Source: Flavobacteriaceae bacterium
GTDB taxonomy: Bacteria; Bacteroidota; Bacteroidia; Flavobacteriales; Flavobacteriaceae
DNA length: 54,673 nt
Direction of reading: 5' to 3'
Assembly (NCBI GenBank): GCA_025800395.1
Contig: JAOXRU010000594.1
Span: forward strand, 1 to 54,673
Part shown: positions 31,380-40,921 of the stretch, in pieces
Position numbering within the stretch: position 1 is the stretch's first letter
How the letters are laid out: the number at the start of each line of letters is the position of its first letter
Notes under the pieces: generated by a model
What the model saw: the letters and a program-made list of their open reading frames with translations, nothing else
What the model was told of the DNA's origin: nothing
The model's database searches: none
Program-made: the position numbers and the translations under genes

Positions 31380-32771
31380 TTATTTTTTTAAAAAATTTCG
31401 AATAATTTTCTGCACAGAAGGAGATTTATAAACTCTAGGGTAATACGCTTCCAATACCTCTACCAATTCCGTATCTTTTTCCAAAGCTGCCTCTAGTTGT
31501 AATTGACCATGATGCAACTGATTACTCCTCAAATACAAGCCTGCAAGATGCAATTGTATGTTCTCTTCTTTGGGATAATACTCCCTAGCTCTAACAAATA
31601 CATCTAAGGCCAAATGAAAGGATTGGGTACGCAACAATAATTTTCCCCATTCTATCCAAGTTTGCACCTTATATTTTGGCAGGTGTTGCAATACATGAAG
31701 ATCAATACCTTCCTCTATTTGAAACCCTAGCATGCGGTGTATGGCATCCAAATTTTCGTCATAAAGATCGTTTTCTGGGTCAATTTCTATGGCCTTGTAC
31801 AAAAATGAAATCGCTTTTTCAAAATCTTTTTTATCGATATAGTAATTGACAATCCCTACCCAAGCCTTATACATCATTGGGTCTTCTTGTACGGCCTTAA
31901 AAAAATGTAATCGCGCTTGTTCAAAATGCCCTACTTCTCTATAGCATTTCCCAACACGATAATAAAGATAGGCGTTTGGCTCTTGCAACTTCAGTGCATC
32001 CCCATACACTTCTAGAGCATCTCCCATTTGCCCCAGCATTTCCAATGCCCCCGCTTTTTCCATATAGGCACTCACATGAGTTTCGTTTATCAGTATCGCA
32101 TAATCAAAAGCTTTTAAAGCTTCCGACAATTGCAGCTCCATCATATAAAACCTTCCCAATTCCAACCATGCATAATGACTATAAGGATACCCATCTATAT
32201 ACTCCAACAAATAACCAATACCTTCTTCAAATTCTTCCAAACAATTGAAGCACATCATCAGGTTACACAATGTACTATCGTCCTGACCATCGATATAAAG
32301 ACATTCCATAAAATATTTTTTGGCCTTACTGTAGTTATCAGTAAAGACAAACTCCATACCCAACATTTCGAGTAAGTCAAAACTATGCAAACCTTTATCC
32401 AAAGCATTTTCCAGCATATTTATGGCGGCTTCGTGGTTGTCTTGTTTAGAAAATATATGTGCTCGTTGTATATAGATCTCGTCATTCAAAGGATCCATTT
32501 GCTGTAGCTCCGTAAGCAATGCAGAGGCCAAGTCCAATTTATCTTCAAAGATCATAATTTCCGCACGCAACAATTCTATACTCACGGCATTGGGATGCTG
32601 CTCCAATCCAAGTTTGGCAGCTTTTTTAGCCAAGGACAACTTCCCAATAGCCAAATAATGGTGAATTATCTCTTCAAAGTCTTCTGAATCAAAAAAATAA
32701 ACATCATCTGTTTTGAGCATTGTCTCAAATTTAAACAGCGGATCATGCTTCCCATGAAAATCTTCCTGCAT
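31380..32771 (-). CDS. Tetratricopeptide-repeat protein
   Basis: 463 residues of TPR units throughout (for example YIQRAHIFSKQDNHEAAINM, YRVGKCYREVGHFEQARLHF, AISFLYKAIEIDPENDLYDE). No signal peptide is seen, so it is probably cytoplasmic. TPR proteins scaffold protein complexes. It is transcribed toward the DUF368 genes, 37 bases before them, and follows the aminotransferase and OstA-like genes. Confidence 0.88.
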   Translation of the reverse strand: MQEDFHGKHDPLFKFETMLKTDDVYFFDSEDFEEIIHHYLAIGKLSLAKKAAKLGLEQHPNAVSIELLRAEIMIFEDKLDLASALLTELQQMDPLNDEIYIQRAHIFSKQDNHEAAINMLENALDKGLHSFDLLEMLGMEFVFTDNYSKAKKYFMECLYIDGQDDSTLCNLMMCFNCLEEFEEGIGYLLEYIDGYPYSHYAWLELGRFYMMELQLSEALKAFDYAILINETHVSAYMEKAGALEMLGQMGDALEVYGDALKLQEPNAYLYYRVGKCYREVGHFEQARLHFFKAVQEDPMMYKAWVGIVNYYIDKKDFEKAISFLYKAIEIDPENDLYDENLDAIHRMLGFQIEEGIDLHVLQHLPKYKVQTWIEWGKLLLRTQSFHLALDVFVRAREYYPKEENIQLHLAGLYLRSNQLHHGQLQLEAALEKDTELVEVLEAYYPRVYKSPSVQKIIRNFLKK

Positions 32772-32874
32772 AGTTTTCCGTTAGGGGATTTCTTAGTTTT
32801 AAAAGTATAAATTGCACAGGAAAGTTTGGGAAGAATCTGAGAATGTTTTCAACAAATTAGTTAACAGCAAAAAG

Positions 32875-34050
32875 CTATATTTCATCTAGCAAAGTCAAAA
32901 TGGTATCACAAGCAAATTTTAACTCTTCAAAAGATATTGTCAGCGGTGGTGTTAATCGAAAAGCCCTGGGTTCAAACAACAACCAAAATGACAACAACCC
33001 CAAATTCATGCTTCTCAATATCAGACTGTTGGCCGTATCTTTATCTTTCAAAATAACCGCTAACATCAATCCCTTGCCCCGAACCTCCAATATGCTAGCG
33101 TGCTGCAATCGATCACGCAAATAGACTTCTTTTTCCAAAGCTTGCTCCATGAGCCCCTCTGCCATCAAGGCCTGAAGAGTAGCCAAACTAGCAGCGGCTA
33201 CAACAGGATTCCCTCCAAATGTAGTGATATGACCCAATTTTGGATTGCTCTGTAGTTCTTTCATCTTTTCTCCAGAAGCAACAAACGCCCCACAAGGCAA
33301 CCCACTTGCCATCCCTTTTCCTATAACTAATATGTCTGGGACTACCTCATCATGCATAAAAGCAAACAAACGACCAGTTCGACCAAATCCAGGTTGTATT
33401 TCATCAAAAACCAATTGTGCACCAACTGCACTACATCGCTCTCTTACCGCCTGCAAATATCCGGGATTTGGCAAAATAAATCCAGCTCCTCCTTGTATGG
33501 TTTCTAAAATAACAGCTGCCGTTCTCTCCGTAATTTGCTCCAAATCCTCAACATGATTGAATCGAATAAACCGCACCCCAGGCATAAGTGGGCGAAAGGC
33601 ATCTTTTTGATGCGCCATACCACTCACACTCATAGAACCCATCGTATTGCCATGATACGAAGACCGCATAGAAACCAACTCATATCTACCAGTAATTCGC
33701 TTAGCCAATTTTATACTTCCTTCTACAGCCTCAGTACCAGAATTAACCAAATAAACACTTTGAAGAGATGGAGGCAAATATGAAGTCAAAACTTTTGAAT
33801 AATTCACTGCTGGCTCCAAAGCAAATTCGCCATATACCATAACATGCATATAGCTTTCCGCCTGCCGCTGTATCGCCTCTACCACCTTAGGATGACAATG
33901 CCCTAAAGTACAAGCAGAAACACCTGCAACCAAGTCCAAATACGCCTTATCGGAAGCATCATAAATATACGATCCCTGTGCCTTGGAAATATGCAACCCT
34001 AAAGGGTTCGGAGTAGTCTGTGCTTGATGTTTTTTAAAATCTTCCAACAT
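32875..34050 (-). CDS. Class III PLP-dependent aminotransferase
   Basis: 391 residues. The fold markers are YLDLVAGVSACTLGHCHPKV, SGTEAVEGSIKLAKRITGR, MRSSYHGNTMGSMSVSG, VFDEIQPGFGRTGRLFAF and the PLP lysine in LVIGKGMASGLPCGAF. The family (acetylornithine, ornithine and related omega-aminotransferases) moves an amino group from a terminal amine to 2-oxoglutarate. No arg or lys genes are nearby, so the substrate cannot be assigned. It lies 28 bases after the OstA-like gene. Confidence 0.88.
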   Translation of the reverse strand: MLEDFKKHQAQTTPNPLGLHISKAQGSYIYDASDKAYLDLVAGVSACTLGHCHPKVVEAIQRQAESYMHVMVYGEFALEPAVNYSKVLTSYLPPSLQSVYLVNSGTEAVEGSIKLAKRITGRYELVSMRSSYHGNTMGSMSVSGMAHQKDAFRPLMPGVRFIRFNHVEDLEQITERTAAVILETIQGGAGFILPNPGYLQAVRERCSAVGAQLVFDEIQPGFGRTGRLFAFMHDEVVPDILVIGKGMASGLPCGAFVASGEKMKELQSNPKLGHITTFGGNPVVAAASLATLQALMAEGLMEQALEKEVYLRDRLQHASILEVRGKGLMLAVILKDKDTANSLILRSMNLGLLSFWLLFEPRAFRLTPPLTISFEELKFACDTILTLLDEI

Positions 34051-34078
34051 ACAATTATATATTGTTTACCTCCCCGAA

Positions 34079-35815
34079 TTACTGTTTCTTAACTTGTTTT
34101 GACTTGTGTTTATCATTTGGATTTAGCATAGCCTTGGATCTCGGTTTTGAACGCTCTTCCATAGGTTTTTTATCTGGTTCATTTTGATCCATAAAATACC
34201 CCTCCTCCAATCCACGAATGTGCACCAATTCTATATTTCTATCATCAGCATCAAATATGCTATCCTGATGCAACAATCGCTCCTCTCCTCTAAAAACAAA
34301 GCCAGATAATCTTCTGGCATTTGGCGGCAATTCTTCCTCCGGATTTATCGTGCCATCTGCATTGGTATAGAAAAATATATCCTCTATTTGATTTTCTTTT
34401 AGGGTGATTTTCATCGCACTAGCCACCGTTTTATCTATTCCAACCAATTGATTTTTTTCATCATAAAAATAATAAATCACTTCGGTGTTTTTGTAGATAT
34501 CTATCACTTTTAGTTTATTATCTTCAAATAGACCATACAATTCTTGACCTTTAACCTGATTGTACTGGTTTTCGGCTAGGGTATCTTTTTCAATTACAAA
34601 TGCATGATTAAACACCTTGAGGCTATCCAATTTCTCACCTTTCACATCGGTCAAAAGATGTATATTTTCTCCAGTAATTTGATTTTGACCAGACCATAGA
34701 ATCGGATAATTTTTAGCCGCAAAACGCTTTTCTTCCATTTCTGGCTGCCTGGTAATCAGCTGAATTAGACCCGATTGCTGATCAAAATGAATGGAATCAC
34801 ATTTGCCAGACATATCTTTTTTAAAAATTCGTGCAGCCTGAAAAGCACGCAGTATACGATGATCTTTCTTACCTGTTATCATGAGGGTATCCCCATGTAT
34901 ATAGGTACTATCCTTCTCCACCAAATTTATGGCAACGGCACGTTTGGTGATAAACACAGAATCTTTGGCCTTGTACACTTCTGCATAATGTCCCCGCACC
35001 ACACCATTATTGACGGTGTCTAATACCCGTATATTATTGCTTGCAGAGGCAAATTCTCTTTTTTTGTCAAAATACAAACTATCGCCATAGATGATCCTAT
35101 CATTGTAGTCTATCCGTGTGTTTTTGATGCCATAGCCATGCTCTACTGCTGTACTATAAAAACCCCGCTCACAATAAATTCTATAATCTTTACCGTTTAT
35201 AGTAGACGGCCCATACATATAGGCGTTTTTCGTAGTGGTATAGTAGTCCAGCCGAGAGGAAGTCATGGTGTATTGTTCGTTTTCTATATGTACTTCTTGC
35301 TCGAATTCGTATTTTTTGGGTTCCATATAGTATCTACCTTGTTGGGAGGTGAGCACATTGGCGGTATCTTTTACCGTACCAAAAGAGTCGTAATAAGCCA
35401 TTTGCTTATTTCGATCTAGATGCAAGGTATCCACCTCCAAGGTCATCTGATTGTTTTGCAACACCACAGTATCATATGCTACTGCAATCCTATCACTTCC
35501 TCTATACTCCACAAAACCGCTGCGCATATTCACCGTATCTCCCTGCTTAAAAAGCACATTTCCAAATGCTTTCAGTCGTTGTTCTTTGCGATATAGTACC
35601 GCCCAATCACAAAACATTCGAGCACCATCGTGTTCAAATTCTACTTGGTTTAATCGCTTTTGAAATATTTGTGCGCCAGGAAAGCGCTTTTCATCTATTT
35701 GAATATTCCCTCCACCAACAAAATGTATCTCTTTCTGATCGGTATTTTGTGCTTGAAGGCTCTGAAAACAACAGTATAATAGGAATGCAAGTCGAAATAT
35801 CCTCAATTTGTTCAT
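34079..35815 (-). CDS. OstA-like (LptA/LptD-N-type) periplasmic protein
   Basis: 578 residues with a signal peptide (MNKLRIFRLAFLLYCCFQSL, cleavage near LQAQ). Repeated beta segments such as VEFEHDGARMFCDWAVLYRK, LKAFGNVLFKQGDTVNMRSG and MTSSRLDYYTTTKNAYMYGP fit OstA jelly-roll domains that carry lipopolysaccharide across the periplasm. The C-terminus is low-complexity and basic. There is no large beta-barrel as in full LptD, so it is a bridge-type component. A lipid-transport role is inference from the fold. Confidence 0.82.
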   Translation of the reverse strand: MNKLRIFRLAFLLYCCFQSLQAQNTDQKEIHFVGGGNIQIDEKRFPGAQIFQKRLNQVEFEHDGARMFCDWAVLYRKEQRLKAFGNVLFKQGDTVNMRSGFVEYRGSDRIAVAYDTVVLQNNQMTLEVDTLHLDRNKQMAYYDSFGTVKDTANVLTSQQGRYYMEPKKYEFEQEVHIENEQYTMTSSRLDYYTTTKNAYMYGPSTINGKDYRIYCERGFYSTAVEHGYGIKNTRIDYNDRIIYGDSLYFDKKREFASASNNIRVLDTVNNGVVRGHYAEVYKAKDSVFITKRAVAINLVEKDSTYIHGDTLMITGKKDHRILRAFQAARIFKKDMSGKCDSIHFDQQSGLIQLITRQPEMEEKRFAAKNYPILWSGQNQITGENIHLLTDVKGEKLDSLKVFNHAFVIEKDTLAENQYNQVKGQELYGLFEDNKLKVIDIYKNTEVIYYFYDEKNQLVGIDKTVASAMKITLKENQIEDIFFYTNADGTINPEEELPPNARRLSGFVFRGEERLLHQDSIFDADDRNIELVHIRGLEEGYFMDQNEPDKKPMEERSKPRSKAMLNPNDKHKSKQVKKQ

Positions 35816-35825
35816 CTTTAGCCCT

Positions 35826-35833
35826 CAAAAATA
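35826..35833 (-). promoter_or_regulatory. -7 promoter box of the OstA-like gene
   Basis: Minus-strand TATTTTTG matches TAnnTTTG and lies ten bases before the start codon, predicting a leader of only a few bases. Confidence 0.5.
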
Positions 35834-35930
35834 TAATTTTTTTCAGCAGCTACGTCCTCTTTAAGAGAATTTTATTACCGAAAATTTCTCCCCACTCTAG
35901 CGGTATGATGACTTTTGAGCTATAGCAGAA

Positions 35931-36815
35931 CTAAAATAGAAGATGCAACAACACTTCGTGCGTACCATTGGAAACCTTGTTTAAGCCAGAATCACTTGCG
36001 GCTTCGTAACTGTACCCCATTTTCATCCAATCGGTCTTGAAGACAAACATCCCTCCAAAGGCCGCATCATAACGATATTTAACCCCCAATTCTATCTTTT
36101 TATGCACTCCAAAGATACTTGTGATCTCTGCCGAGATAGGAAAACCATTGATGTACCTCAACATGATAGAAGGCCGAAAACTTATCGATTTGTATAGCAT
36201 CATTTCATAAGCACCACTCAGATAGTAATGCAAATTACTATTGCCCAAACTAACCCCATCAGCTTCCTGAACCAATTTACTATTTTGAAGAATTCTAGGA
36301 ACAGCCAAAGAAGCCTGCCATGATTTGTATTTCCACAAAACACCCAAACCAAAATTGGGTCTATACTTACCCTCTACATTTTGCTGCAATGGATCGAAAC
36401 CCACTCCAGATGTTTTCAAGCCCTCCAAATTGGCACGAAACTGATGAAATCCGCCTTTTAGCCCCATATACAAATGCATGTCTTTCTGAATCTGAAGGTG
36501 ATAGGAAAAATCGAGCATGATACTGGTTCCTTTTTCTACCAAATTTTTGTCGTTGATGATACTGATACCCGCATTTAACTCTTTTCCAAATTGGGTTCCA
36601 AAAAACACCGATTGGGTTTCAGGAGCGCCTTCAAATCCCGACCATTGCGATCGAAAATTGACCCCCAACATACTGCCTTCTACACCAGTATGAGCAGCAT
36701 TGATCAGCTGCATCTGGTAAGGATAAAAACTATATAGATTTTCTTGTTGAGCATGCGCCACAAATAGCAACGCACTCAAACAGAAAAATATTAGATTAGA
36801 TATTATTTTTTTCAT
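35931..36815 (-). CDS. PorP/SprF-family type IX secretion outer-membrane protein
   Basis: 294 residues with a signal peptide (MKKIISNLIFFCLSALLFVA). The start of the mature chain, YSFYPYQMQLINAAHTGVEG, and RSQWSGFEGAPETQSVFF are hallmark PorP/SprF motifs. The beta-barrel ends HEVLLHLLF, a typical outer-membrane C-terminus. These proteins help secrete or anchor type IX cargo, especially those with type B C-terminal domains. The cargo gene lies directly upstream with a 15-base gap, so the two form an operon. Confidence 0.9.
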   Translation of the reverse strand: MKKIISNLIFFCLSALLFVAHAQQENLYSFYPYQMQLINAAHTGVEGSMLGVNFRSQWSGFEGAPETQSVFFGTQFGKELNAGISIINDKNLVEKGTSIMLDFSYHLQIQKDMHLYMGLKGGFHQFRANLEGLKTSGVGFDPLQQNVEGKYRPNFGLGVLWKYKSWQASLAVPRILQNSKLVQEADGVSLGNSNLHYYLSGAYEMMLYKSISFRPSIMLRYINGFPISAEITSIFGVHKKIELGVKYRYDAAFGGMFVFKTDWMKMGYSYEAASDSGLNKVSNGTHEVLLHLLF

Positions 36816-36830
36816 GAAGCTTACTACTGT

Positions 36831-39800
36831 TTAATGCATAATGTACAATGTACCTTTAATTGGATTTCCATCTGGGGTAAAAATTATATAGTAGTAGTAC
36901 AATCCTACCGGTAATTCTTTTGACCCATTATTCAATCTTCCATTCCACTGGTTTTCATATCCACTAGACCGATATACTGTTTGCCCCGATGCATTGTATA
37001 CACGAACCTTATTTTCTGGAAATTCTTCTATACGATCGATTACCCAAAAATCGTTCTTACCATCTCCGTTTGGAGTAACCAATGTGCTTGGTAAGTCTTT
37101 TAATTGTTCCCCATCTAAACGCCTTCTATACGCGACCTCTCCACTAACCTGTGTATTTGGATTACCCGCTATATCTGCAACACTGCCTTCTGGTAAACTC
37201 AAAACTACGCTGCCTTCATCATGCGGAAATAATTCACATTGATATTCCAAACCAGGCGTAATTTCAATAAAACTCTCAAAGCCTCCATTGGTAATTTCCA
37301 AATCTTCTTCGCTCAATCCAACAATCAGCTCGCTACTGCGAATACTAAACACTATAGGTTGCTCTGAGGTTGGTGAACTTTGAATTGCACTTATTTGAAT
37401 GGAAGGCGCCTCTCTATCTACCTCATGTACATCACCACTAACAAAAGCTGCTGTATACCCGTTATTGCCATTTCCATTGTTGAAATTATCCGTAAGACTA
37501 TTGTTTTCCTTTAAATTCAATTGTAAGCTTCCAGTGCCAGAAATATTTTCCACTTCCACTATTACGGTATTCCCCGACACAGTTGCTGTTGTCATTGTAG
37601 CGGCTGCAGCTCCAGTAATTTCCAACTCAAAATCCGACAAACTAGCAGTAGCCAAGGTTTCATTGCATTCCAACACAAATCTAATGCTTGGTGCACTAGC
37701 TGGTGGAGCGCCGTCTACTCTTATATTGAAAGCCACAGGCGGGACATTATCCTCTACCAAAGTAAGCACTACATTTGCACTACCAAAACAGATTCCTGGT
37801 GTTGTATAAGTAATGGTATGCACCCCAAGAGTACTAGCAGCCAAATCTATAATTCCCGTAGTACTATCAATTACCAATCCGGTTGTCCCACTAAAGACAC
37901 CGCCACCTACACCGCTTACAGTAGGCGTTGGATCTGTATCTGTAGGAGCATAAAAACTAGACGCATAGGAAAAACTAGCATCTTCGGTATCGGAAATAAC
38001 AATACTACTACTAGCTGAAACTGGACATAAAGCGTCTGGCATAAAGGTTACAGTATGCGCTCCTATTTCACTTGCACTCAAATCAATTTCTCCCGTATCA
38101 CTATCAATCACCAATCCGCTACTTCCACTAAAGGTTCCTGTACCTCCAAAAGTAGGTATTGGATCACTACCCGTCAAACAAAAGTTGGTATCATTATAAG
38201 CAAAACTACCGACAGTAGTCGACTCTATAGTAATATTTATAGCTTGGCTATTGATGCAGGTATCTGCCGTGGTATAGGTTACCGAATAACTACCAGGAGC
38301 AGAAGAACTAGGGCTTATTACGCCAGTAGACAAATCGATACTCAATCCCGACCCAGATACCGAAAAACTTCCTCCAGCTGTGGATACCGTCGGACTTACC
38401 GCTGCTTGATTTGTACACAAAATATTGCTCGCAGAATAGCTAAAGCTCGCATCATCTAGTGCATTTATAGTTACCGAAATACTACTAGAATTTGGACAAT
38501 CTCCAGCAGTGGTATAGGTGACTGTATAGGTGGCAGCAGTGGATGCCGAAACATCTATAGCTCCTGTACCAGAATCTATAACCAAACCTGCAGGCGAAGA
38601 GGAAAAACTACCTCCAGCCAAGTTTACAGTTGGCATAGGATCAACACCATTTCTACAATATGCCGCCGCATCGTAATTAAAGTCCGCATCATCCATACCC
38701 TTAATCTCCATATTAAATGTACTACTAGTAGAACACTGAAAACTTGTGGTATAAGTGATGGTATAATTTCCTGGTGTAGAATCGGACAAGTCAATTGTTC
38801 CATTTGCCGCAATATTCAAACCAGCAGGTGTAGCCGAAAAGCTACCAGGTGTATCTCCTGTAATAGTAGGGATAGGATCAGATTCCGACACACAATATGC
38901 ACTCTTGGCATAACTAAAGCTGGCATCATCCATCGGCAAAACCGTGATCTCAAAAGTATCCGACTTAGAACATGTGCCAGAGGTTTGGTAGGTCACCACA
39001 TAGGTACCTGCCGTGGAAGCCCCTAAATCGATATCTCCAGTACCTCCATTGGAATCATCGATACTTAATCCATTAGGAGCAGCCGTAAAAGCTCCTCCGG
39101 TACTTCCGGTAACTGTAGGGGAAATAGTTCCTTCGTTTATACAAAAGCTACTTTTGCTATACCCAAAACTCGGATCATCCACATCGGAAATGAAAACAAA
39201 AACACTATCACTTGCACCACAAGATCCCGAAATCGTATAGGTTATTTCATATGCTTGGGCATCTGAGGCACTCAAATCTATTTCTCCTGTAACCGCATTT
39301 ATAGATAAACCAGAAGGCGTTGCACTCCAAGTTCCACCGCCAGTCTCCACATTTTCAGGAACAGGATCTGTTCCATCTTTACAATAACCTACTCCATCAT
39401 AATTAAAACTTGCATCCGCAACTGTTGTAACCGATAAATCAAAAGTACTAGTTCCCGGACACGCACCCGAAGTAGTATAGGTGACGGTATAATCATCCGT
39501 CAAAGAAGCGCTCAAGTCAACAACCCCAGTGGAGCTATCAATACTCAATCCAGCTGGTGAAGCAGAAAAAGTTCCACCTAACTCTCCAGTTATCGTTGGT
39601 GTAGGGTCTGAATCACTATTACAATAACTCCCTTGTGGGTAGCTAAAGCTTGCGTCCTCTTGCAGGGTAATGGCTACTGTAACTTGCCCACAACCGCCCG
39701 CTGTTATAAATGTCCCCTCTCCTCTAACAAAATAGGTAGTGGTTCCTGTTGGACTCACTTCAAACGAGCCCGAACTCGTACTATCTACCTCCGTATCACC

Positions 39801-40715
39801 ACAAGATCCGGTATATATCTTCCATTCCTCAGCATCATTTAAATCACCTGTTATGGTTACCGTTACCGTATCCCCAGAACACGGTGTTGCAGGCGCAAAG
39901 CTAAGGCTAGGCACATCCGGATCGTCGGGCACTCCACAAAACACATTAGGACTAAAATCACTAGGATCTATATCATAAGGACCTGAATCGCGAGATTCCC
40001 AATTTGCACTATTATTTATATTGCTCAACAAGGTGGCGCTTACACCTACCAAGCTACTGTTGTAGCGTGCATTATCTTTTTCTGAATTCGCTGCTGGAAA
40101 CAGAGCCACACAATTGCTTCCACTGGTCAATCCTGGAGGAACTATAGAGTGTGCTACGCCAAATACATAAGTTGCATCTTCACTCCAGCCTGTAACTGTA
40201 TCCAAGCGATTGCTACCATTTTGGCCGTCGTCGCCATGTATACCAGCTATAAAGGTTATATCCGCTACATTAGCTGGTCGGATACTGGATGCCTGATATG
40301 CCAGCACCTGATCTCCATCACTCAAATCCCAATCCAAGGAACCTGAATTCTGAGAAATCAGCTCTTCTACATCCCCAGAAGAGGCTTCCATCGCAGCTCC
40401 ATTTCTTTTAATGGTAACGATATCACCACAACTGAGACCGCCTGCGGGAGTTTCATATTCCAAATGAGATTCTTGAGACCCAGACCAACCTCCGCCACCA
40501 AAGCCTCTCCACCCTTCGTCGGTAAAGTAGATTAATTCATTTTCAGCTATATCCGTTAGGACGATAAAACTAAAGCTATCACTTGTACCCCCTCCGCTAT
40601 CGGTATTGTATCCAATAAATGAAATATCTCCTGCAGCCAGCTGTGCCTGCAGTCTATCTAATGGAAAAAAAACCAATAACAAAAAGGAAAATACTCCAAG
40701 AATTGTTTTTTTCAT
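36831..40715 (-). CDS. Giant repeat protein with type IX secretion C-terminal domain
   Basis: 1294 residues with a signal peptide (MKKTILGVFSFLLLVFFPLD). Residues 25-260 resemble a lamin-tail-like or adhesin-type beta domain. Residues 275-350 form one Cys-containing beta module. Residues 354-987 are eight units of 77-83 residues, each opening with D-A-S-F-x-Y and a Cys and closing with T-Y-T-T-x-G-x-C. Two Ig-like modules follow (about 992-1200). The C-terminus (about 1211-1294: TPNGDGKNDFWVIDR, VRVYNASGQTVYRS, LPVGLYYYYI) is the gliding-motility-type (type B) sorting domain. It is probably a surface-exposed adhesin exported with the downstream PorP/SprF protein. The ligand is unknown. Confidence 0.9.
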   Translation of the reverse strand: MKKTILGVFSFLLLVFFPLDRLQAQLAAGDISFIGYNTDSGGGTSDSFSFIVLTDIAENELIYFTDEGWRGFGGGGWSGSQESHLEYETPAGGLSCGDIVTIKRNGAAMEASSGDVEELISQNSGSLDWDLSDGDQVLAYQASSIRPANVADITFIAGIHGDDGQNGSNRLDTVTGWSEDATYVFGVAHSIVPPGLTSGSNCVALFPAANSEKDNARYNSSLVGVSATLLSNINNSANWESRDSGPYDIDPSDFSPNVFCGVPDDPDVPSLSFAPATPCSGDTVTVTITGDLNDAEEWKIYTGSCGDTEVDSTSSGSFEVSPTGTTTYFVRGEGTFITAGGCGQVTVAITLQEDASFSYPQGSYCNSDSDPTPTITGELGGTFSASPAGLSIDSSTGVVDLSASLTDDYTVTYTTSGACPGTSTFDLSVTTVADASFNYDGVGYCKDGTDPVPENVETGGGTWSATPSGLSINAVTGEIDLSASDAQAYEITYTISGSCGASDSVFVFISDVDDPSFGYSKSSFCINEGTISPTVTGSTGGAFTAAPNGLSIDDSNGGTGDIDLGASTAGTYVVTYQTSGTCSKSDTFEITVLPMDDASFSYAKSAYCVSESDPIPTITGDTPGSFSATPAGLNIAANGTIDLSDSTPGNYTITYTTSFQCSTSSTFNMEIKGMDDADFNYDAAAYCRNGVDPMPTVNLAGGSFSSSPAGLVIDSGTGAIDVSASTAATYTVTYTTAGDCPNSSSISVTINALDDASFSYSASNILCTNQAAVSPTVSTAGGSFSVSGSGLSIDLSTGVISPSSSAPGSYSVTYTTADTCINSQAINITIESTTVGSFAYNDTNFCLTGSDPIPTFGGTGTFSGSSGLVIDSDTGEIDLSASEIGAHTVTFMPDALCPVSASSSIVISDTEDASFSYASSFYAPTDTDPTPTVSGVGGGVFSGTTGLVIDSTTGIIDLAASTLGVHTITYTTPGICFGSANVVLTLVEDNVPPVAFNIRVDGAPPASAPSIRFVLECNETLATASLSDFELEITGAAAATMTTATVSGNTVIVEVENISGTGSLQLNLKENNSLTDNFNNGNGNNGYTAAFVSGDVHEVDREAPSIQISAIQSSPTSEQPIVFSIRSSELIVGLSEEDLEITNGGFESFIEITPGLEYQCELFPHDEGSVVLSLPEGSVADIAGNPNTQVSGEVAYRRRLDGEQLKDLPSTLVTPNGDGKNDFWVIDRIEEFPENKVRVYNASGQTVYRSSGYENQWNGRLNNGSKELPVGLYYYYIIFTPDGNPIKGTLYIMH
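37755..39656 (-). repeat. Eight tandem protein-coding repeats of about 240 bases
   Basis: Units begin at residues 354, 434, 514, 597, 676, 755, 835 and 912 of the giant protein. They diverge in sequence but keep D-A-S-F-x-Y, the P-T-V/I segment, GLxIDxxTGxIDLSAS and the second Cys. Unit 8 has lost the first Cys (SSFYAPTD), breaking the two-Cys pattern of the others. Confidence 0.85.
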
Positions 40716-40921
40716 GGTTGGGAAATTTAACCTTTTCGGTACATACCGAGAAATCTATAACGCAAACTATACACTAATATTACACGATTTTGCAACGAAA
40801 ACTATCTTTTTTGGCTTCATTTTTGATAAATTTCCATACAAAACCAAAACAATAGTAGTATATTTCTTACTAAAATAGTTTTTTTTTCCTTATTTCCCTA
40901 ATTTTTCACCAATATTATTAT

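Noticed and set aside
32875..34050. Naming the aminotransferase argD or rocD
   Set aside because: Family motifs do not separate these substrates and no pathway neighbours support either.
36994..40346. Plus-strand open frames opposite the giant repeat protein
   Set aside because: They recur with the repeat period and are shadows of the Ser/Thr/Gly-rich coding strand.
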